Assembly: GCF_029814175.1 (NCBI RefSeq)
Contig: NZ_CP122312.1
Location: 558,001 to 622,000, forward strand
Direction of reading: 5' to 3'
From: Halospeciosus flavus
GTDB taxonomy: Archaea > Halobacteriota > Halobacteria > Halobacteriales > Halobacteriaceae
Length of the DNA stretch: 64,000 nt
Within the stretch, counting starts at the first letter, position 1. The number at the start of each line of letters is the position of its first letter. Made by a program: the position numbers and the translations under genes. Shown piece by piece: positions 23,766 through 32,890 of this stretch. The notes beneath the pieces are model-generated. The model had not been told where the DNA came from, made no database searches, and saw only the letters and a program-made list of their open reading frames with translations.

Positions 23766-25952
23766 ATGACGACGCCGACCGACCGGAACCGTCTCGACGA
23801 GGAGGGCAGCCCGTACCTCCGACAGCACGCGGACAACCCGGTCAACTGGCAGCCGTGGGACGAACAGGCACTCGAAACCGCAAAGGAGCACGACGTACCC
23901 ATCTTCCTCTCCATCGGCTACTCGTCGTGTCACTGGTGTCACGTCATGGAAGAGGAGTCCTTCGAGGACGAGGGCGTCGCGGACCTCCTGAACGAGCACT
24001 TCGTGCCCATCAAGGTGGACAGAGAGGAACGACCGGACCTCGACACCCTCTACATGACCGTCGCCCAGCAGGTGACGGGCGGCGGCGGGTGGCCCCTCTC
24101 GGTGTGGCTCACGCCCGAAGGGAAGCCGTTCTACGTCGGGACGTACTTCCCGCCGGAACCGAAGCGCAACCAACCGGGATTTCGCCAACTGCTGGAGGGA
24201 ATCGCCGACTCGTGGAACGACCCCGACGAGCGCGCGGACCTCGAAGCGCGCGCCGAGCAGTGGATACAGGCCGCGAAAGGCGAACTGGAAGAAGTGCCCG
24301 ACCAGCCCGGTTCGCCGCCGGGGAGCGAGCGACTCCGCGCGGCCGCCGACGAGGCGACCCGCCGCGCTGACCGGACGAACGGCGGCTTCGGCCGCTCACC
24401 GAAGTTCCCCCAGCCCTCGTGGGTGCGACTCCTCTTCCGGGCGGCCGACCGGGCGCGCGACGACGCGGACGCCCGCGAGTACCGCAACACCGGCGTCGCC
24501 GCGCTCTACGCGATGGCCGAGGGCGGTCTCCGTGACCACGTCGGCGGGGGGTTCCACCGCTACTGCGTCGACGCCGACTGGACCGTCCCGCACTTCGAGA
24601 AGATGCTCTACGACCAGGCCGGACTCGTCTCCGCCTACCTCAACGGCCTGCGCGCGACCGGCGACGAGTTCCTCGGGGAGGTGGCCGCCGAGACCCTCGA
24701 CTTCGTAGAGCGGGAACTCCAGCACCCGGAATACGGCTTCTACTCGACCCTCGACGCCCGCTCCGAGGGCGAGGAGGGGAAGTTCTACGTCTGGACGCCC
24801 GAACAGGTCCACGACGCCGTCGAGAACGAGACGGATGCCGAGGTGTTCTGTGAGCGCTACGACGTCGGCTCATCGAACTTCGAGGAACTCGACGCCACCG
24901 TCTTGAACGTCGCCGCCTCCGTCGAAGAACTGGCCGAGCAGTTCGGGATGCCCGAGACGTCGGTCGAGGAGCGTATCGAACGCGCCCGCGAGCAGGTGTT
25001 CGACGCCCGCGGCGAGCGTGTCCGGCCCGACCGCGACGAGAAGGTGCTCGCCGGTTGGAACGGGTTGATGATTTCGGCGTTCGCGGAGGCCGGTCTCGCC
25101 CTCGACGAGTCATACGCCGAGACCGCCAGCGAGGCGCTCGGGTTCGTCCGCGAGCACCTGTGGGACGCCGAGACTGGCGCACTCTCGCGACGCTACATCG
25201 AGGACGAGTCGGGCGAACCGGACGTACAGGGCGAGGCCTACCTCGACGACTACGCGTACCTCGCGCGCGGCGCGCTCGACGTCTACCAGGCGACGGGCGA
25301 CGTCGAGGCGCTCGCGTTCGCGCTCGACCTCGCCGAGGTGATCGAGTCGACGTTCTGGGACGCCGACGCGGGCACCCTCTACTTCACGCCGGGCGACACG
25401 GGCGGGGTCGGCGTCCGTTCGCAGGACCTCACCGACCAGTCGACGCCCTCGCCGACGGGGGTGGCCGCCGAGACGCTGCTCGCGCTGGACCACTTCGCGC
25501 CCGACGCGGACTACGAGTCGGTGGCCGAGCGGACGCTGGCGACTCACGCGGGGAAACTGGAGAAGCGTCCGCTCCAGCACGCGACGCTCGTTGCGGCGGG
25601 TGACACGCTGGCCGTCGGCACACTCGAACTCACCGTCGCGGCGGACGGTCTCCCCGACGACTGGCGCGAACCCATCGGTCGGACGTTCGCGCCGGACCGT
25701 CTGCTCTCGGTGCGGCCACCGACCGAGGAGGGACTGGCGCCGTGGCTCGACAGACTCGGACTGGCCGAGGCGCCCGCGATTTGGGCGGGGCGAGAGGCGC
25801 GCGCGGAACCTCGTTCCGCGGAACGATCGAACGGCGACAGCCGTGAGACGAGCGAGGGGCCGACGCTCTACGTCTGCCGGCGCACCTGCTCACCGCCGCT
25901 GTCGGACGTCGAAGAAGCGATGGAGTGGGTCGAGGAGTTCCGGCCGGCCTGA
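23766..25952 (+). CDS. DUF255 thioredoxin-domain protein (YyaL/SSP411 family)
   Basis: 728 residues from ATG at 23766. The N-terminal thioredoxin-like domain carries [10 protein letters not shown] (Cys55, Cys58) and [18 protein letters not shown]. The middle and C-terminal part is an (alpha/alpha)6-barrel-like region resembling glycoside hydrolases or epimerases ([40 protein letters not shown]). Full length for the family; cytoplasmic. Biochemical role unknown, proposed thiol chemistry. It ends immediately before the convergent thioredoxin gene. Confidence 0.9.
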   Translation: MTTPTDRNRLDEEGSPYLRQHADNPVNWQPWDEQALETAKEHDVPIFLSIGYSSCHWCHVMEEESFEDEGVADLLNEHFVPIKVDREERPDLDTLYMTVAQQVTGGGGWPLSVWLTPEGKPFYVGTYFPPEPKRNQPGFRQLLEGIADSWNDPDERADLEARAEQWIQAAKGELEEVPDQPGSPPGSERLRAAADEATRRADRTNGGFGRSPKFPQPSWVRLLFRAADRARDDADAREYRNTGVAALYAMAEGGLRDHVGGGFHRYCVDADWTVPHFEKMLYDQAGLVSAYLNGLRATGDEFLGEVAAETLDFVERELQHPEYGFYSTLDARSEGEEGKFYVWTPEQVHDAVENETDAEVFCERYDVGSSNFEELDATVLNVAASVEELAEQFGMPETSVEERIERAREQVFDARGERVRPDRDEKVLAGWNGLMISAFAEAGLALDESYAETASEALGFVREHLWDAETGALSRRYIEDESGEPDVQGEAYLDDYAYLARGALDVYQATGDVEALAFALDLAEVIESTFWDADAGTLYFTPGDTGGVGVRSQDLTDQSTPSPTGVAAETLLALDHFAPDADYESVAERTLATHAGKLEKRPLQHATLVAAGDTLAVGTLELTVAADGLPDDWREPIGRTFAPDRLLSVRPPTEEGLAPWLDRLGLAEAPAIWAGREARAEPRSAERSNGDSRETSEGPTLYVCRRTCSPPLSDVEEAMEWVEEFRPA

Positions 25953-26348
25953 CTACGCGACGGCTTCCAGTTCGTCGAGTTGGTCGGCGAGCCAGACGGC
26001 GATGGGGCGGTCTTCCTCTTCGACGAAGCGGACGAGTTCTTCGTCGCCCTGCTCGACGACGACGGTCGGGATGAGTTCGACGTCGTACTCCTCGACCTTC
26101 GGGCCGTACTTCTCGCCGTCCTCGCGCTCGACGGGGTATTCCTCGACGCGAGACCAGTCGACGCCGGCGGCTTCGAGGGCGGCCGCGAAGTCGGGGAGTT
26201 GGCCGCGGCAGTCGCCACACCAGTCGCCGCCCCAGACCTTGAAGACGACGTCCTCGTCGAGGCTGGCGAGCGTCTCGACGGTGTCCGCGTGGGCGTCGGC
26301 GTCCCAGGCTGGGTTCGGCTGCATCGTGGTGAGTTGGTGGTCGCTCAT
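25953..26348 (-). CDS. Thioredoxin family protein, CGDC active site
   Basis: 131 residues, single thioredoxin fold. Active site GGDWCGDCRGQ (Cys44, Cys47) replaces the usual WCGPC; the cis-Pro is in ELIPTVVV. This type occurs in archaea and Firmicutes (YtpP/YbbN-like). Cytoplasmic disulfide reductant; partner reductase may be the Grx-TrxR fusion encoded at 57450. Confidence 0.88.
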   Translation of the reverse strand: MSDHQLTTMQPNPAWDADAHADTVETLASLDEDVVFKVWGGDWCGDCRGQLPDFAAALEAAGVDWSRVEEYPVEREDGEKYGPKVEEYDVELIPTVVVEQGDEELVRFVEEEDRPIAVWLADQLDELEAVA

Positions 26349-26440
26349 ACCCGAACGTTGGCCGTGTAGGTGCTTAACGGGCGCGCTCGTCGGGGAGTGT
26401 TGCCGCGTTCTTTATGCTTGGTGGCGACGCCGACCACCCT

Positions 26441-26803
26441 ATGGACGACTTCCCCGCGGTCCGTCGCCTCCTCAACGTCGAAGGTGCGGCCGTCTTCCTC
26501 GTCGCGCTCGCCAGTTACGTCTCCCTCGGCGGGCCGTGGTGGCTGCTCGTCGTGCTCGCGCTCGCCCCGGACCTCTCGATGGTCGGCTACCTCGTCGGCG
26601 AGCGCGTGGGCGCTGCCGCGTACAACGCGGTCCACACCTACGTCGGCCCGTTGGTGCTCGGTGCCGTCGGGGTCTGGGGCGACCACCGTCTCGCGTTGCT
26701 CGTCGCGCTCGTGTGGGCGGGCCACGTCGGTGCCGACCGCGCGGTCGGGTACGGCCTGAAGTACGCCACCGGGTTCGGCGACACGCACCTCGACCGGGTG
26801 TAG
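26441..26803 (+). CDS. DUF4260 membrane protein
   Basis: 120 residues from ATG at 26441. Hydrophobic segments near 12-30, 34-56 and 70-100. APDLSMVGYLVG, AYNAVHTYVGPL and WAGHVGADRAVGYGLKY with conserved His, Asp and Lys fit the DUF4260 family. Function unknown. A likely TATA element CTTTATG sits about 30 bases upstream. Last residues GFGDTHLDRV match the family end. Confidence 0.85.
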   Translation: MDDFPAVRRLLNVEGAAVFLVALASYVSLGGPWWLLVVLALAPDLSMVGYLVGERVGAAAYNAVHTYVGPLVLGAVGVWGDHRLALLVALVWAGHVGADRAVGYGLKYATGFGDTHLDRV

Positions 26804-26875
26804 TGTGGTGTAGCCCCCGGCACGGCCTGCCGCTGTCCAGTATCGACTTACGTCCCAATCGCTTACAGGTGGGCA

Positions 26876-27790
26876 ATGAAGGAGAGTATCCTCGACACCA
26901 TCGGGTCGCCGTTGGTCCGTCTCCCGTCGCCGGAGGGGGCGACCGTCGCGGCGAAGGTGGAGTCGTTCAATCCCGGCGGGTCGGCCAAGGACCGGCCGGC
27001 CCGAGAGATGGTGCTCGCGGCCGAGCGCGCGGGCGAGATCGAGCCCGGCGACCGCCTCGTCGAAGCGACCAGCGGCAACACCGGCATCGGACTCGCCCTC
27101 GTCACGGCGGCCCGCGGCTACGACCTGACCATCGTGATGCCCGGTTCGAAGTCGAAGGAGCGTCGCCAACTCATGCACGCCTACGGCGCCGACCTCGAAC
27201 TCATCGAGGGCACGATGGAGGAGGCCAACGAGCGCGCCGACGAGATTGCCGCCGAGGAGGACGCCTACCTCGTCGGCCAGTTCGAGAACCCCGCGAACGT
27301 GCAGTCCCACTACGAGACGACGGCCGAGGAGATCCTCGACCAGGTCGAGAGCCGCGACGTCGACGCCTTCGTCGCGGGCGTCGGTACCGGCGGGACGATC
27401 ACCGGGACGAGTCGCCGTCTCCGCGAGGCGTTTCCCGAGATGGAGGTCGTCGCCGTCGAACCCGAGGAGAACGCCGTCCTCTCGACCGGCGAGGCCGGGG
27501 ACGACGACTTCCAGGGAATGGGACCGGGGTTCGTCTCGCCCATCCTCGATCTGGACCTCGTCGACTCGGTGGAGACGGTCGACATCGACGACGCGGAAGC
27601 GGAGTGTCGCACGCTCGCCCGCGAGGAGGGCGTCCTCGTGGGCCAGTCGAGCGGTGCCGCCAGCATCGCCGCCCGCCGCGTCGCCGAACGTCTCGCCGAC
27701 CCCGACGCCGCCGATGACGACGAACCGCTCGTCGTCACGCTCTTCCCCGACAGCGGGGAGCGCTACATGAGCGCCGGCGTCTTCGACTAG
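26876..27790 (+). CDS. cysK: Cysteine synthase / PLP-dependent beta-replacing enzyme
   Basis: 304 residues. PLP lysine in NPGGSAKDRPA (Lys38), phosphate-binding ATSGNTGIGLA, GVGTGGTITG and a late SSGAASIAA are the cysteine synthase signatures. Joins sulfide to O-acetylserine (or O-phosphoserine in some archaea); cystathionine beta-synthase is the alternative. No cysE nearby. Followed by a 464-base non-coding region with a repeat array. Confidence 0.9.
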   Translation: MKESILDTIGSPLVRLPSPEGATVAAKVESFNPGGSAKDRPAREMVLAAERAGEIEPGDRLVEATSGNTGIGLALVTAARGYDLTIVMPGSKSKERRQLMHAYGADLELIEGTMEEANERADEIAAEEDAYLVGQFENPANVQSHYETTAEEILDQVESRDVDAFVAGVGTGGTITGTSRRLREAFPEMEVVAVEPEENAVLSTGEAGDDDFQGMGPGFVSPILDLDLVDSVETVDIDDAEAECRTLAREEGVLVGQSSGAASIAARRVAERLADPDAADDDEPLVVTLFPDSGERYMSAGVFD

Positions 27791-27923
27791 CGGACGTCGA
27801 CCCCGCGAAAATCGCCGAAACCCGGCAACCACGGCGATGGGAATTCCGCCTGGGCGCTTCGCGGTCGTGTCGCTCACGCGGGACGGAGACGGTCGGGCCA
27901 ACTTCGCCCTTCGGACCCATCGC

Positions 27924-28063
27924 CATATCTCAGTTGTGCGCGCTATATCTCGCCAACGTCGCCCATATCTCCACAACTCGGCCCATATCTCGTCAACGGC
28001 GCCTATATATCCACAACTCACTACATAACTCAGTTATCGAGCGCATATCTGAGAAATGGCCGC
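27924..28063. repeat. Tandem array of seven diverged 20-bp units (array B)
   Basis: Seven consecutive 20-base units start at 27924, 27944, 27964, 27984, 28004, 28024 and 28044. Most open with CATATCTC or TATATCTC, then CAGTTAT, CGCCAAC or CACAAC, then a GC-rich end. Unit six contains the 13-base palindrome ATAACTCAGTTAT. The array follows the cysK gene by 133 bases; bases 27791-27923 show no other feature. The structured repeat at 28091 follows. Confidence 0.85.
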
Positions 28064-28090
28064 GGGCGACGAACCAACGAAAACACTCCA

Positions 28091-28251
28091 CGATGGGTTC
28101 GCGCGAGCGGAGCGAGCGCGGGCACGTCCACCGGCGCGGAGCGCCGGTCGGTGTCGCGGCACTACACTAGTGAGCGAACGCCAGTGAGCGTCCTGGTGGA
28201 TTCTCCAAGGGCGAGCGCGGCCGACTCGTGGGTCGGCCGCGCGAGGGCTTG
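28091..28251. repeat. Hairpin-rich dispersed element, copy 1
   Basis: 161-base element sharing its order of blocks with copy 2 at 35648-35909: CGATGGGTTCGCGC, TCCACCG, GTGAGCGA, CGCCAG, GAGCGTCCTGGTGG, CAAGGGCGAGCG and GCGAGGGCTTG. Stems: ACCGGCGC gga GCGCCGGT and CGGCCGAC tcgtgg GTCGGCCG. In copy 2 the equivalent stems have different bases that still pair. It ends three bases before the stop codon of the minus-strand gene at 28255, so on that transcript it is the 3' untranslated region. Confidence 0.75.
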
Positions 28252-28254
28252 GTG

Positions 28255-28707
28255 CTACAGGAACTCCTCCTGACTCACTCTGACGACCACACTCTCCTCG
28301 TACTCGGCGCGCTCGTACGCGCCGTCGGCGGCGTCGCCACGGAGGACCTGCGTCGGATCGACGAGACGGTTCTCCTCGTCGACGCCGTAGACCTTCAGCC
28401 GGTTCACCACTTCGTCGTGGCTCACGTCGCCGTCGCGAATCTGCCGGGCGAGGGGGCGCGAGAGCCACTCGTGGGGGGAGACCGACGGCTCGCGGACGAG
28501 CACGTCGTCGACGAGGCGGGCGAGGTACCAGTCGAGGTCGTTGAGGAGCGAGACGGCCGAACCGAGGCTGACCGTGTCCGCGGCGACGGCGTTGGCCCAG
28601 GGCTCGGAGAGGTCGTAGGTCGCGAGCGCCTTCCGCGCCGTCTCGTAGCTGAACAGGTCCGTCCGGAGGTCGACGCCCTCCTTCGCGACGAGGCAGACGC
28701 GAGTCAC
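28255..28707 (-). CDS. Conserved haloarchaeal protein next to thiI (possibly DUF5804)
   Basis: 150 residues from a GTG at 28707 that overlaps the thiI stop as GTGA, a coupled start. Sequence TRVCLVAKEGVDLRTDLFSYETARKAL, then LNDLDWYLARLVDDVLVREP and EEYEESVVVRVS-like end. I recall the family as DUF5804, found beside thiI in haloarchaea; unverified. Acidic, soluble, no catalytic motif. A role linked to tRNA thiolation is suggested only by position. Confidence 0.75.
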   Translation of the reverse strand: MTRVCLVAKEGVDLRTDLFSYETARKALATYDLSEPWANAVAADTVSLGSAVSLLNDLDWYLARLVDDVLVREPSVSPHEWLSRPLARQIRDGDVSHDEVVNRLKVYGVDEENRLVDPTQVLRGDAADGAYERAEYEESVVVRVSQEEFL

Positions 28708-29924
28708 GGCGTCGACTCCTCCGGTTCGGCGTCGACGGCGTCCGCGGGGTCGACCGAGACGACGTCGGCGTTCTCGGCGGCTTCGGCGGCCCACTCGAAC
28801 AGGTCGTCCGGTTCGGCGGACTTGACCATCGGGAACTTGGTGGCCGTCGCGGGTTGGTCCGGCGCGAGGCGGTTACAGCCGACGTTCATCGTCGCGTCCT
28901 GGAAGGTGCCGATAGCCTTCGCGGCGTCGATGATGTCGTGTTTGTCCCAGGTGAGGAGGGGACGGTGGATGGGGAGTGCTGCGGCGCGGTCGACGGCCGC
29001 GAAGTTGGTCGCCGTCTGCGAGGACTTCTGGCCGATGGCCTCGCCGGTGACGATGCCGACGCCACCCTCGGCCTCGGCGACGTGTTCGGCGACGCGGTAC
29101 ATGAAGCGGCGGTAGTGGAGCATGCGCGTGCGGCCGGTCTGCTCGCCGAGTTTCTGGACGTGCGGGCCGGCGGGGACGCGGCGGAGGTCCATGTCGAAGT
29201 TGGGGGCGTACCGGGAGAGTCGGCGGACCGTCTCGACGGCGCGGGCCTCGTGGTCCGGGCCGCCGTAGGGACCGAGGTCCAGGTAGACCGGGATCACGGG
29301 CGAACCGCGCTTCATCGCCTCCCAGGCAGCGACCGGGGAGTCGATGCCACCGGAGACGAGCGCGACGAACGGGGCCTGCGTGCCGAGCGGGAGGCCGCCC
29401 GGTCCCTCGCGTTTCTCGAGGAAGACGAAGGCCTCCTCCTCGCGGACCTCGACGGAGACCTCCCAGTCGGGGTCGTCGAGGTCGACTTCGGGGGCGAACT
29501 CCTTCTCGTCCTCGGCGACGTTCCAGATGGTCTGGCCCCCATCCTGGCCGACGTCGTGGCTGGTGAAGTCGTGTTCGCCGGTGCGGCGGGCGCGGACGGC
29601 GAACGTGCCGCCGTCGTAGTGCTCGCGGGCGGTCTCGGCGAGGACGTCGCGGATGGCGTCGAGGTCCGGGGGGACGGTCCGGGCGGGGCTAGCCGAGACC
29701 ACGCCGAAAGCGTCGGTGGCAGCGTCGGCGGCGGCGTCGGCGTCCTCGCTGCGGACGATGACTCGCCCGAGTTCTCGTTCGACCGTTCCCGACACGCCAC
29801 GGTCCTCCATGAGGGCCGCGACGTTGTCGCGGAGCGTCCGCTCCATGCCCGCCTGCACGGAGGAACTCTTCACGCCAACGTCGCCGTGGCGCACCAGGAC
29901 GGCGTCTGCGTCCGGTGGAAGCAT
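28704..29924 (-). CDS. thiI: tRNA 4-thiouridine synthase ThiI (no rhodanese domain)
   Basis: 406 residues. N-terminal ferredoxin-like and THUMP domains (about 1-170), then the PP-loop SGGIDSP (191-197) with GEAIGQKSSQTATN further on, the adenylating motif. The C-terminal rhodanese domain of bacterial ThiI is absent, as in archaeal forms, which may use a zinc-finger-like or NVGCNRL Cys for sulfur. Modifies U8 of tRNA and may feed thiamine synthesis. Coupled to the downstream gene. Confidence 0.93.
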   Translation of the reverse strand: MLPPDADAVLVRHGDVGVKSSSVQAGMERTLRDNVAALMEDRGVSGTVERELGRVIVRSEDADAAADAATDAFGVVSASPARTVPPDLDAIRDVLAETAREHYDGGTFAVRARRTGEHDFTSHDVGQDGGQTIWNVAEDEKEFAPEVDLDDPDWEVSVEVREEEAFVFLEKREGPGGLPLGTQAPFVALVSGGIDSPVAAWEAMKRGSPVIPVYLDLGPYGGPDHEARAVETVRRLSRYAPNFDMDLRRVPAGPHVQKLGEQTGRTRMLHYRRFMYRVAEHVAEAEGGVGIVTGEAIGQKSSQTATNFAAVDRAAALPIHRPLLTWDKHDIIDAAKAIGTFQDATMNVGCNRLAPDQPATATKFPMVKSAEPDDLFEWAAEAAENADVVSVDPADAVDAEPEESTP

Positions 29925-29975
29925 ACGTAGGAGAAGGGCGCCCGGTAATAAACCGCCTTCGCTCGGTCGGACGGG

Positions 29976-30539
29976 CTACTCGGACGCCTCGACCGCCTCG
30001 TCGGCGGACTCGGCCGTGAGCACGCCGCCGTCGACGTCGAGGGTGAACGCGAGCGAGAGGGTCCCGCCGTAGCCGTGGTTGATCGCCGTCCCGCGGTGGA
30101 CGGGGTGGTCGCCCTCGAAGCGGTAGGACCCGTCGGGGAGCGTGGCGTCGTCGTCCGGGTAGGCGTAGACCTCGTAGGTCTGTTCGATCTGGTCGCCGGG
30201 GTAGACGTCGGCACCGAGACCCATCGGGACCTCCTCGCGCTCCGGGTCGACCGTCTCGTGGGGCGTGCCCGCGGGGTTGGCGTCGGCCGCCACCTCGACG
30301 TCGGGCAGGAGGCTGTCGGTGTCGGACTCGGGGACGACGACGGCGCGGACGTCGCCCCAGTCGCGGTGTTCGTGGTGGCGCGTGAACGGCATCACCGGGC
30401 CGTACTCGTAGTGGAACGGTTCGGGACCGGAGTTCTCCAACCGAACCCGAATCCGCGCGGGTCGCGACCCGTCGAACTGTCGAAGGACTAACACGGAGAA
30501 CGAGAAGTAGTCCGCCGTCGGGTAGCCTGAGGAAGACAC
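29976..30539 (-). CDS. Uncharacterised acidic beta-rich protein
   Basis: 187 residues with a GTG start at 30539 (MSSSGYPTADYFSFSVLVL). Beta-rich with DGSRPARIRVRLENSGPEPFHYEYG and GDQIEQTYEVYAYPDDDATLPDGSYRFEGD, resembling an extracellular Ig-like or BsuPI-type domain, but there is no signal peptide or lipobox. It may be a remnant of a longer secreted protein that lost its N-terminus. No family recognised. Confidence 0.6.
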   Translation of the reverse strand: MSSSGYPTADYFSFSVLVLRQFDGSRPARIRVRLENSGPEPFHYEYGPVMPFTRHHEHRDWGDVRAVVVPESDTDSLLPDVEVAADANPAGTPHETVDPEREEVPMGLGADVYPGDQIEQTYEVYAYPDDDATLPDGSYRFEGDHPVHRGTAINHGYGGTLSLAFTLDVDGGVLTAESADEAVEASE

Positions 30540-30624
30540 GTACCCGAATAATCGTACTCGGCTGGTTTACGTCCTCCGCTGGCGGACGGCGAGCGGAGAA
30601 ATCGAGCGACCCGTGGAGGGGCCC

Positions 30625-31845
30625 TCAGAAGGTCGTGAGTTCGCCCTCGATGACGCGTTCGGTGACGTCGGTGACGTTCGCGAGTTTCTCGTCGACGATC
30701 TCGCGGACGTCGGCGTCGATGTCCTCGATGGTGACGTCCTCCTCGGTGACCACGTCGACGTCGGCGACGTGGGGTTCGTCGATGGGGCGGCCGATCTGCG
30801 AGAGGAGGCGGACTCGCAGGTCGCGGATACCCTCGACGTCGGCGACGACGCCCTCGGCGATGTCGGTCGAGAGGAGGTTGTAGATCTTCCCGATGTGGTT
30901 GACGGGGTTCTTCCCGGAGGTGGCCTCCATCGACATCGAGCGGTTCGGGGTGATGAGACCGTTGGCGCGGTTGCCCCGGCCCACAGAGCCGTCGTCGCCC
31001 TGCTCGGCGGAGGTGCCGGTGACGGTGAGGTAGATGGAGCCTTCCTCGTAGTCGTCGGCGGTGTTGACGTAGACGCTCACGTCGCGGTCGGTGTAGTCGT
31101 CGGCGAGGTCCTCGACGTACTCGCGGACGGCGTCGACCTCGTCGGCGTACTCGTCGAGGCTGTCGACGTGGCGGTCGACCATCGCAGCGGCGACCGTGAT
31201 GTCGATCTGGTCGCCCTCGCGCTTGCCCATGACCTTCACGTCCTGGCCGAGCGCGGGGTGTTCCTCGTGGAAGTCGGTGACGAGTCGTCGCTCGGTCTCG
31301 TAGACGAGTTGTTCGGTCTCGGTGAGCGGTGCGTGGCCGACGCCGAAGGAGGTGTCGTTGGCCATCGGGACGGACTTGCCCTCCTCGCCGAAGACCTCCT
31401 GGAGGTCGCCGGAGCCTTCGCCGAGTTTCACGTCGACGATGACGTCGGTCTCCAGGTCGAGCGCGGGGAAGTTCTCGCGGAGGTAGTCGCGGGCGGCCTC
31501 GAGTGCGATAGAGTCGACGGGGATGTGGTACTCCTCGCCGTCCTCGTCCTCGTAGTGTTTGGTGGCGCGGCCGACGATGAGCAGGTAGATGGGTTCGACG
31601 ACCTCGCCGCCGCCGAAGGCGGGCGCGGCGTTCCCGGCGACGAGTTGGGTCTCGTCGGTGTTGTAGTGGAGGACCTTCCCGACGCGGTCGAGGTAGGCAC
31701 GGGCGAGTTCCTCGGAGACGTGTTCGGCGATGCCGTCGCAGATGGAGTCGGGGTGGCCGAGCCCCTTTCGCTCGACGATTTCGACCTCCTGGTCCTCGAC
31801 GGCGCCCCGTTCGAGGGCCTGGACGCGAATGTTCCGCTCAGTCAT
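30625..31845 (-). CDS. mat: Methionine adenosyltransferase, archaeal type
   Basis: 406 residues, normal for the archaeal family, which is distant from bacterial Met[18 protein letters not shown] at the N-terminus, [25 protein letters not shown]-type loop and [29 protein letters not shown] (phosphate/methionine region). Makes SAM from methionine and ATP. Monocistronic. Confidence 0.96.
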   Translation of the reverse strand: MTERNIRVQALERGAVEDQEVEIVERKGLGHPDSICDGIAEHVSEELARAYLDRVGKVLHYNTDETQLVAGNAAPAFGGGEVVEPIYLLIVGRATKHYEDEDGEEYHIPVDSIALEAARDYLRENFPALDLETDVIVDVKLGEGSGDLQEVFGEEGKSVPMANDTSFGVGHAPLTETEQLVYETERRLVTDFHEEHPALGQDVKVMGKREGDQIDITVAAAMVDRHVDSLDEYADEVDAVREYVEDLADDYTDRDVSVYVNTADDYEEGSIYLTVTGTSAEQGDDGSVGRGNRANGLITPNRSMSMEATSGKNPVNHIGKIYNLLSTDIAEGVVADVEGIRDLRVRLLSQIGRPIDEPHVADVDVVTEEDVTIEDIDADVREIVDEKLANVTDVTERVIEGELTTF

Positions 31846-31914
31846 TACACGGAGTTACGCGCCGGCGGTTCTATAACTTGTGGAAAGCATTTTGCACACG
31901 GAGATGCGTGTGGG

Positions 31915-32469
31915 TTATTCACGGTCGCCCGCGAGGAGCATCCCGAGGTAGGAGGTGCGGACCTGTTCGTCGGGGTCGAGCCCGAGCCGCCGGAGGACGT
32001 CGTAGGCACCCTCGCGGGCCGACTCGACCTCGTCCTCCTCGACTTCGGTCTCGACTTCGACGTAGGTCCCGACGTCGACGACATCGTCGAGGACGACCGT
32101 GTAGTCGTCGAGTGTGTACGTCTCGCGGCGCTTCTCGACGGTCGCCGCCGCCTCGAAGCCGAGCGCCTCGAAGATGGCGTCCGCGTCGTCGCCGTCGTCG
32201 ACGCCGGTCTCAATCTCGCGGCGGGTCTTCGACTCCGCCTCGACGAGCGGTCCCTTGTAGGTGATGCGGGACTCGGTCTCTCCATCCTCGTGTGGGCGGG
32301 AGACGCGCCGGACGCGGAGCGCTTCGTCGGTCTCCGCGAAGTCGCGGTGGGGCGCGTCGTAGTAGGTGTCGCGCTGGACGACCTCGTCGACGAAGTTCGC
32401 GCCCGCGTCGACCAGGCGTTCCTCGACCTCCCGGTGGCTCGCGGGGACCTTGACCTCGACCTCGTACAT
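31915..32469 (-). CDS. cyaB: CYTH domain protein (class IV adenylate cyclase CyaB-like)
   Basis: 184 residues from ATG at 32469; nine upstream residues look non-coding. The diagnostic ExExK appears as YEVEVKV at the start, with alternating charged strands RDTYYDAP, ALRVRRV, SRITYKGP, REIETGV and VEVETEV lining the tunnel. Archaeal CyaB homologues bind triphosphates and may be thiamine-triphosphatases or cyclases; the reaction is not settled. Follows MAT by 69 bases on the same strand. Confidence 0.87.
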   Translation of the reverse strand: MYEVEVKVPASHREVEERLVDAGANFVDEVVQRDTYYDAPHRDFAETDEALRVRRVSRPHEDGETESRITYKGPLVEAESKTRREIETGVDDGDDADAIFEALGFEAAATVEKRRETYTLDDYTVVLDDVVDVGTYVEVETEVEEDEVESAREGAYDVLRRLGLDPDEQVRTSYLGMLLAGDRE

Positions 32470-32559
32470 GGACGGAGCGACGGGCGGGCGTCGCAAAAAC
32501 GGACCGGAACCGAGTCCACGTGAGGGCTATTGGGCACTATAGTCGAAACATAGTAGACG

Positions 32560-32566
32560 TTTTTAC
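32560..32566 (+). promoter_or_regulatory. TATA-like box
   Basis: TTTTTAC lies 23-29 bases before ATG 32589, as for a leaderless haloarchaeal transcript. Confidence 0.5.
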
Positions 32567-32588
32567 CCGATGGCGACGGAGAGACAGT

Positions 32589-32807
32589 ATGGCTCCGGAC
32601 TCGGAGACCGACGCCGGCCGCGACGTGGCGACAGACGAACGCACCCGGACGCGTCGCCCGCAGGGACTCGCGAGCACGGTCGTCCGCTACGACGGGCGAC
32701 CCGACCGCGTGACGTTCCACCCGGACGACCCGAGTCCGGAGGAACGGCTGACGGCGTGGGTGAGCGTCGACCGCGACGCCGTCTGTGACCTCGCGGCGAT
32801 GCGATAG
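32589..32807 (+). CDS. Small haloarchaeal protein (possibly DUF7511)
   Basis: 72 residues from ATG at 32589. A disordered charged N-terminus (~27 residues) precedes STVVRYDGRPDRVTFHPDDPSPEERLTAWVSVDRDAVCDLAAMR. I recall this pattern from a haloarchaeal family of small proteins numbered DUF7511. Function unknown. Confidence 0.7.
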   Translation: MAPDSETDAGRDVATDERTRTRRPQGLASTVVRYDGRPDRVTFHPDDPSPEERLTAWVSVDRDAVCDLAAMR

Positions 32808-32860
32808 TGCGGTAGCGCACCCGGGGACTCGTCGTTCGCTCACGGGGAGGAACCGTGCTT

Positions 32861-32866
32861 CTTAAG
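32861..32866 (+). promoter_or_regulatory. TATA-like box of the FKBP gene
   Basis: CTTAAG is 25-30 bases upstream of ATG 32891, consistent with a leaderless transcript. Confidence 0.45.
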
Positions 32867-32890
32867 GGTCGAACACGTCTCGGTTGGTGT

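Noticed and set aside
27924..28063. CRISPR-like array
   Set aside because: Units are only 20 bases with no separate repeat and spacer of constant length, units diverge throughout, and no cas gene is near.
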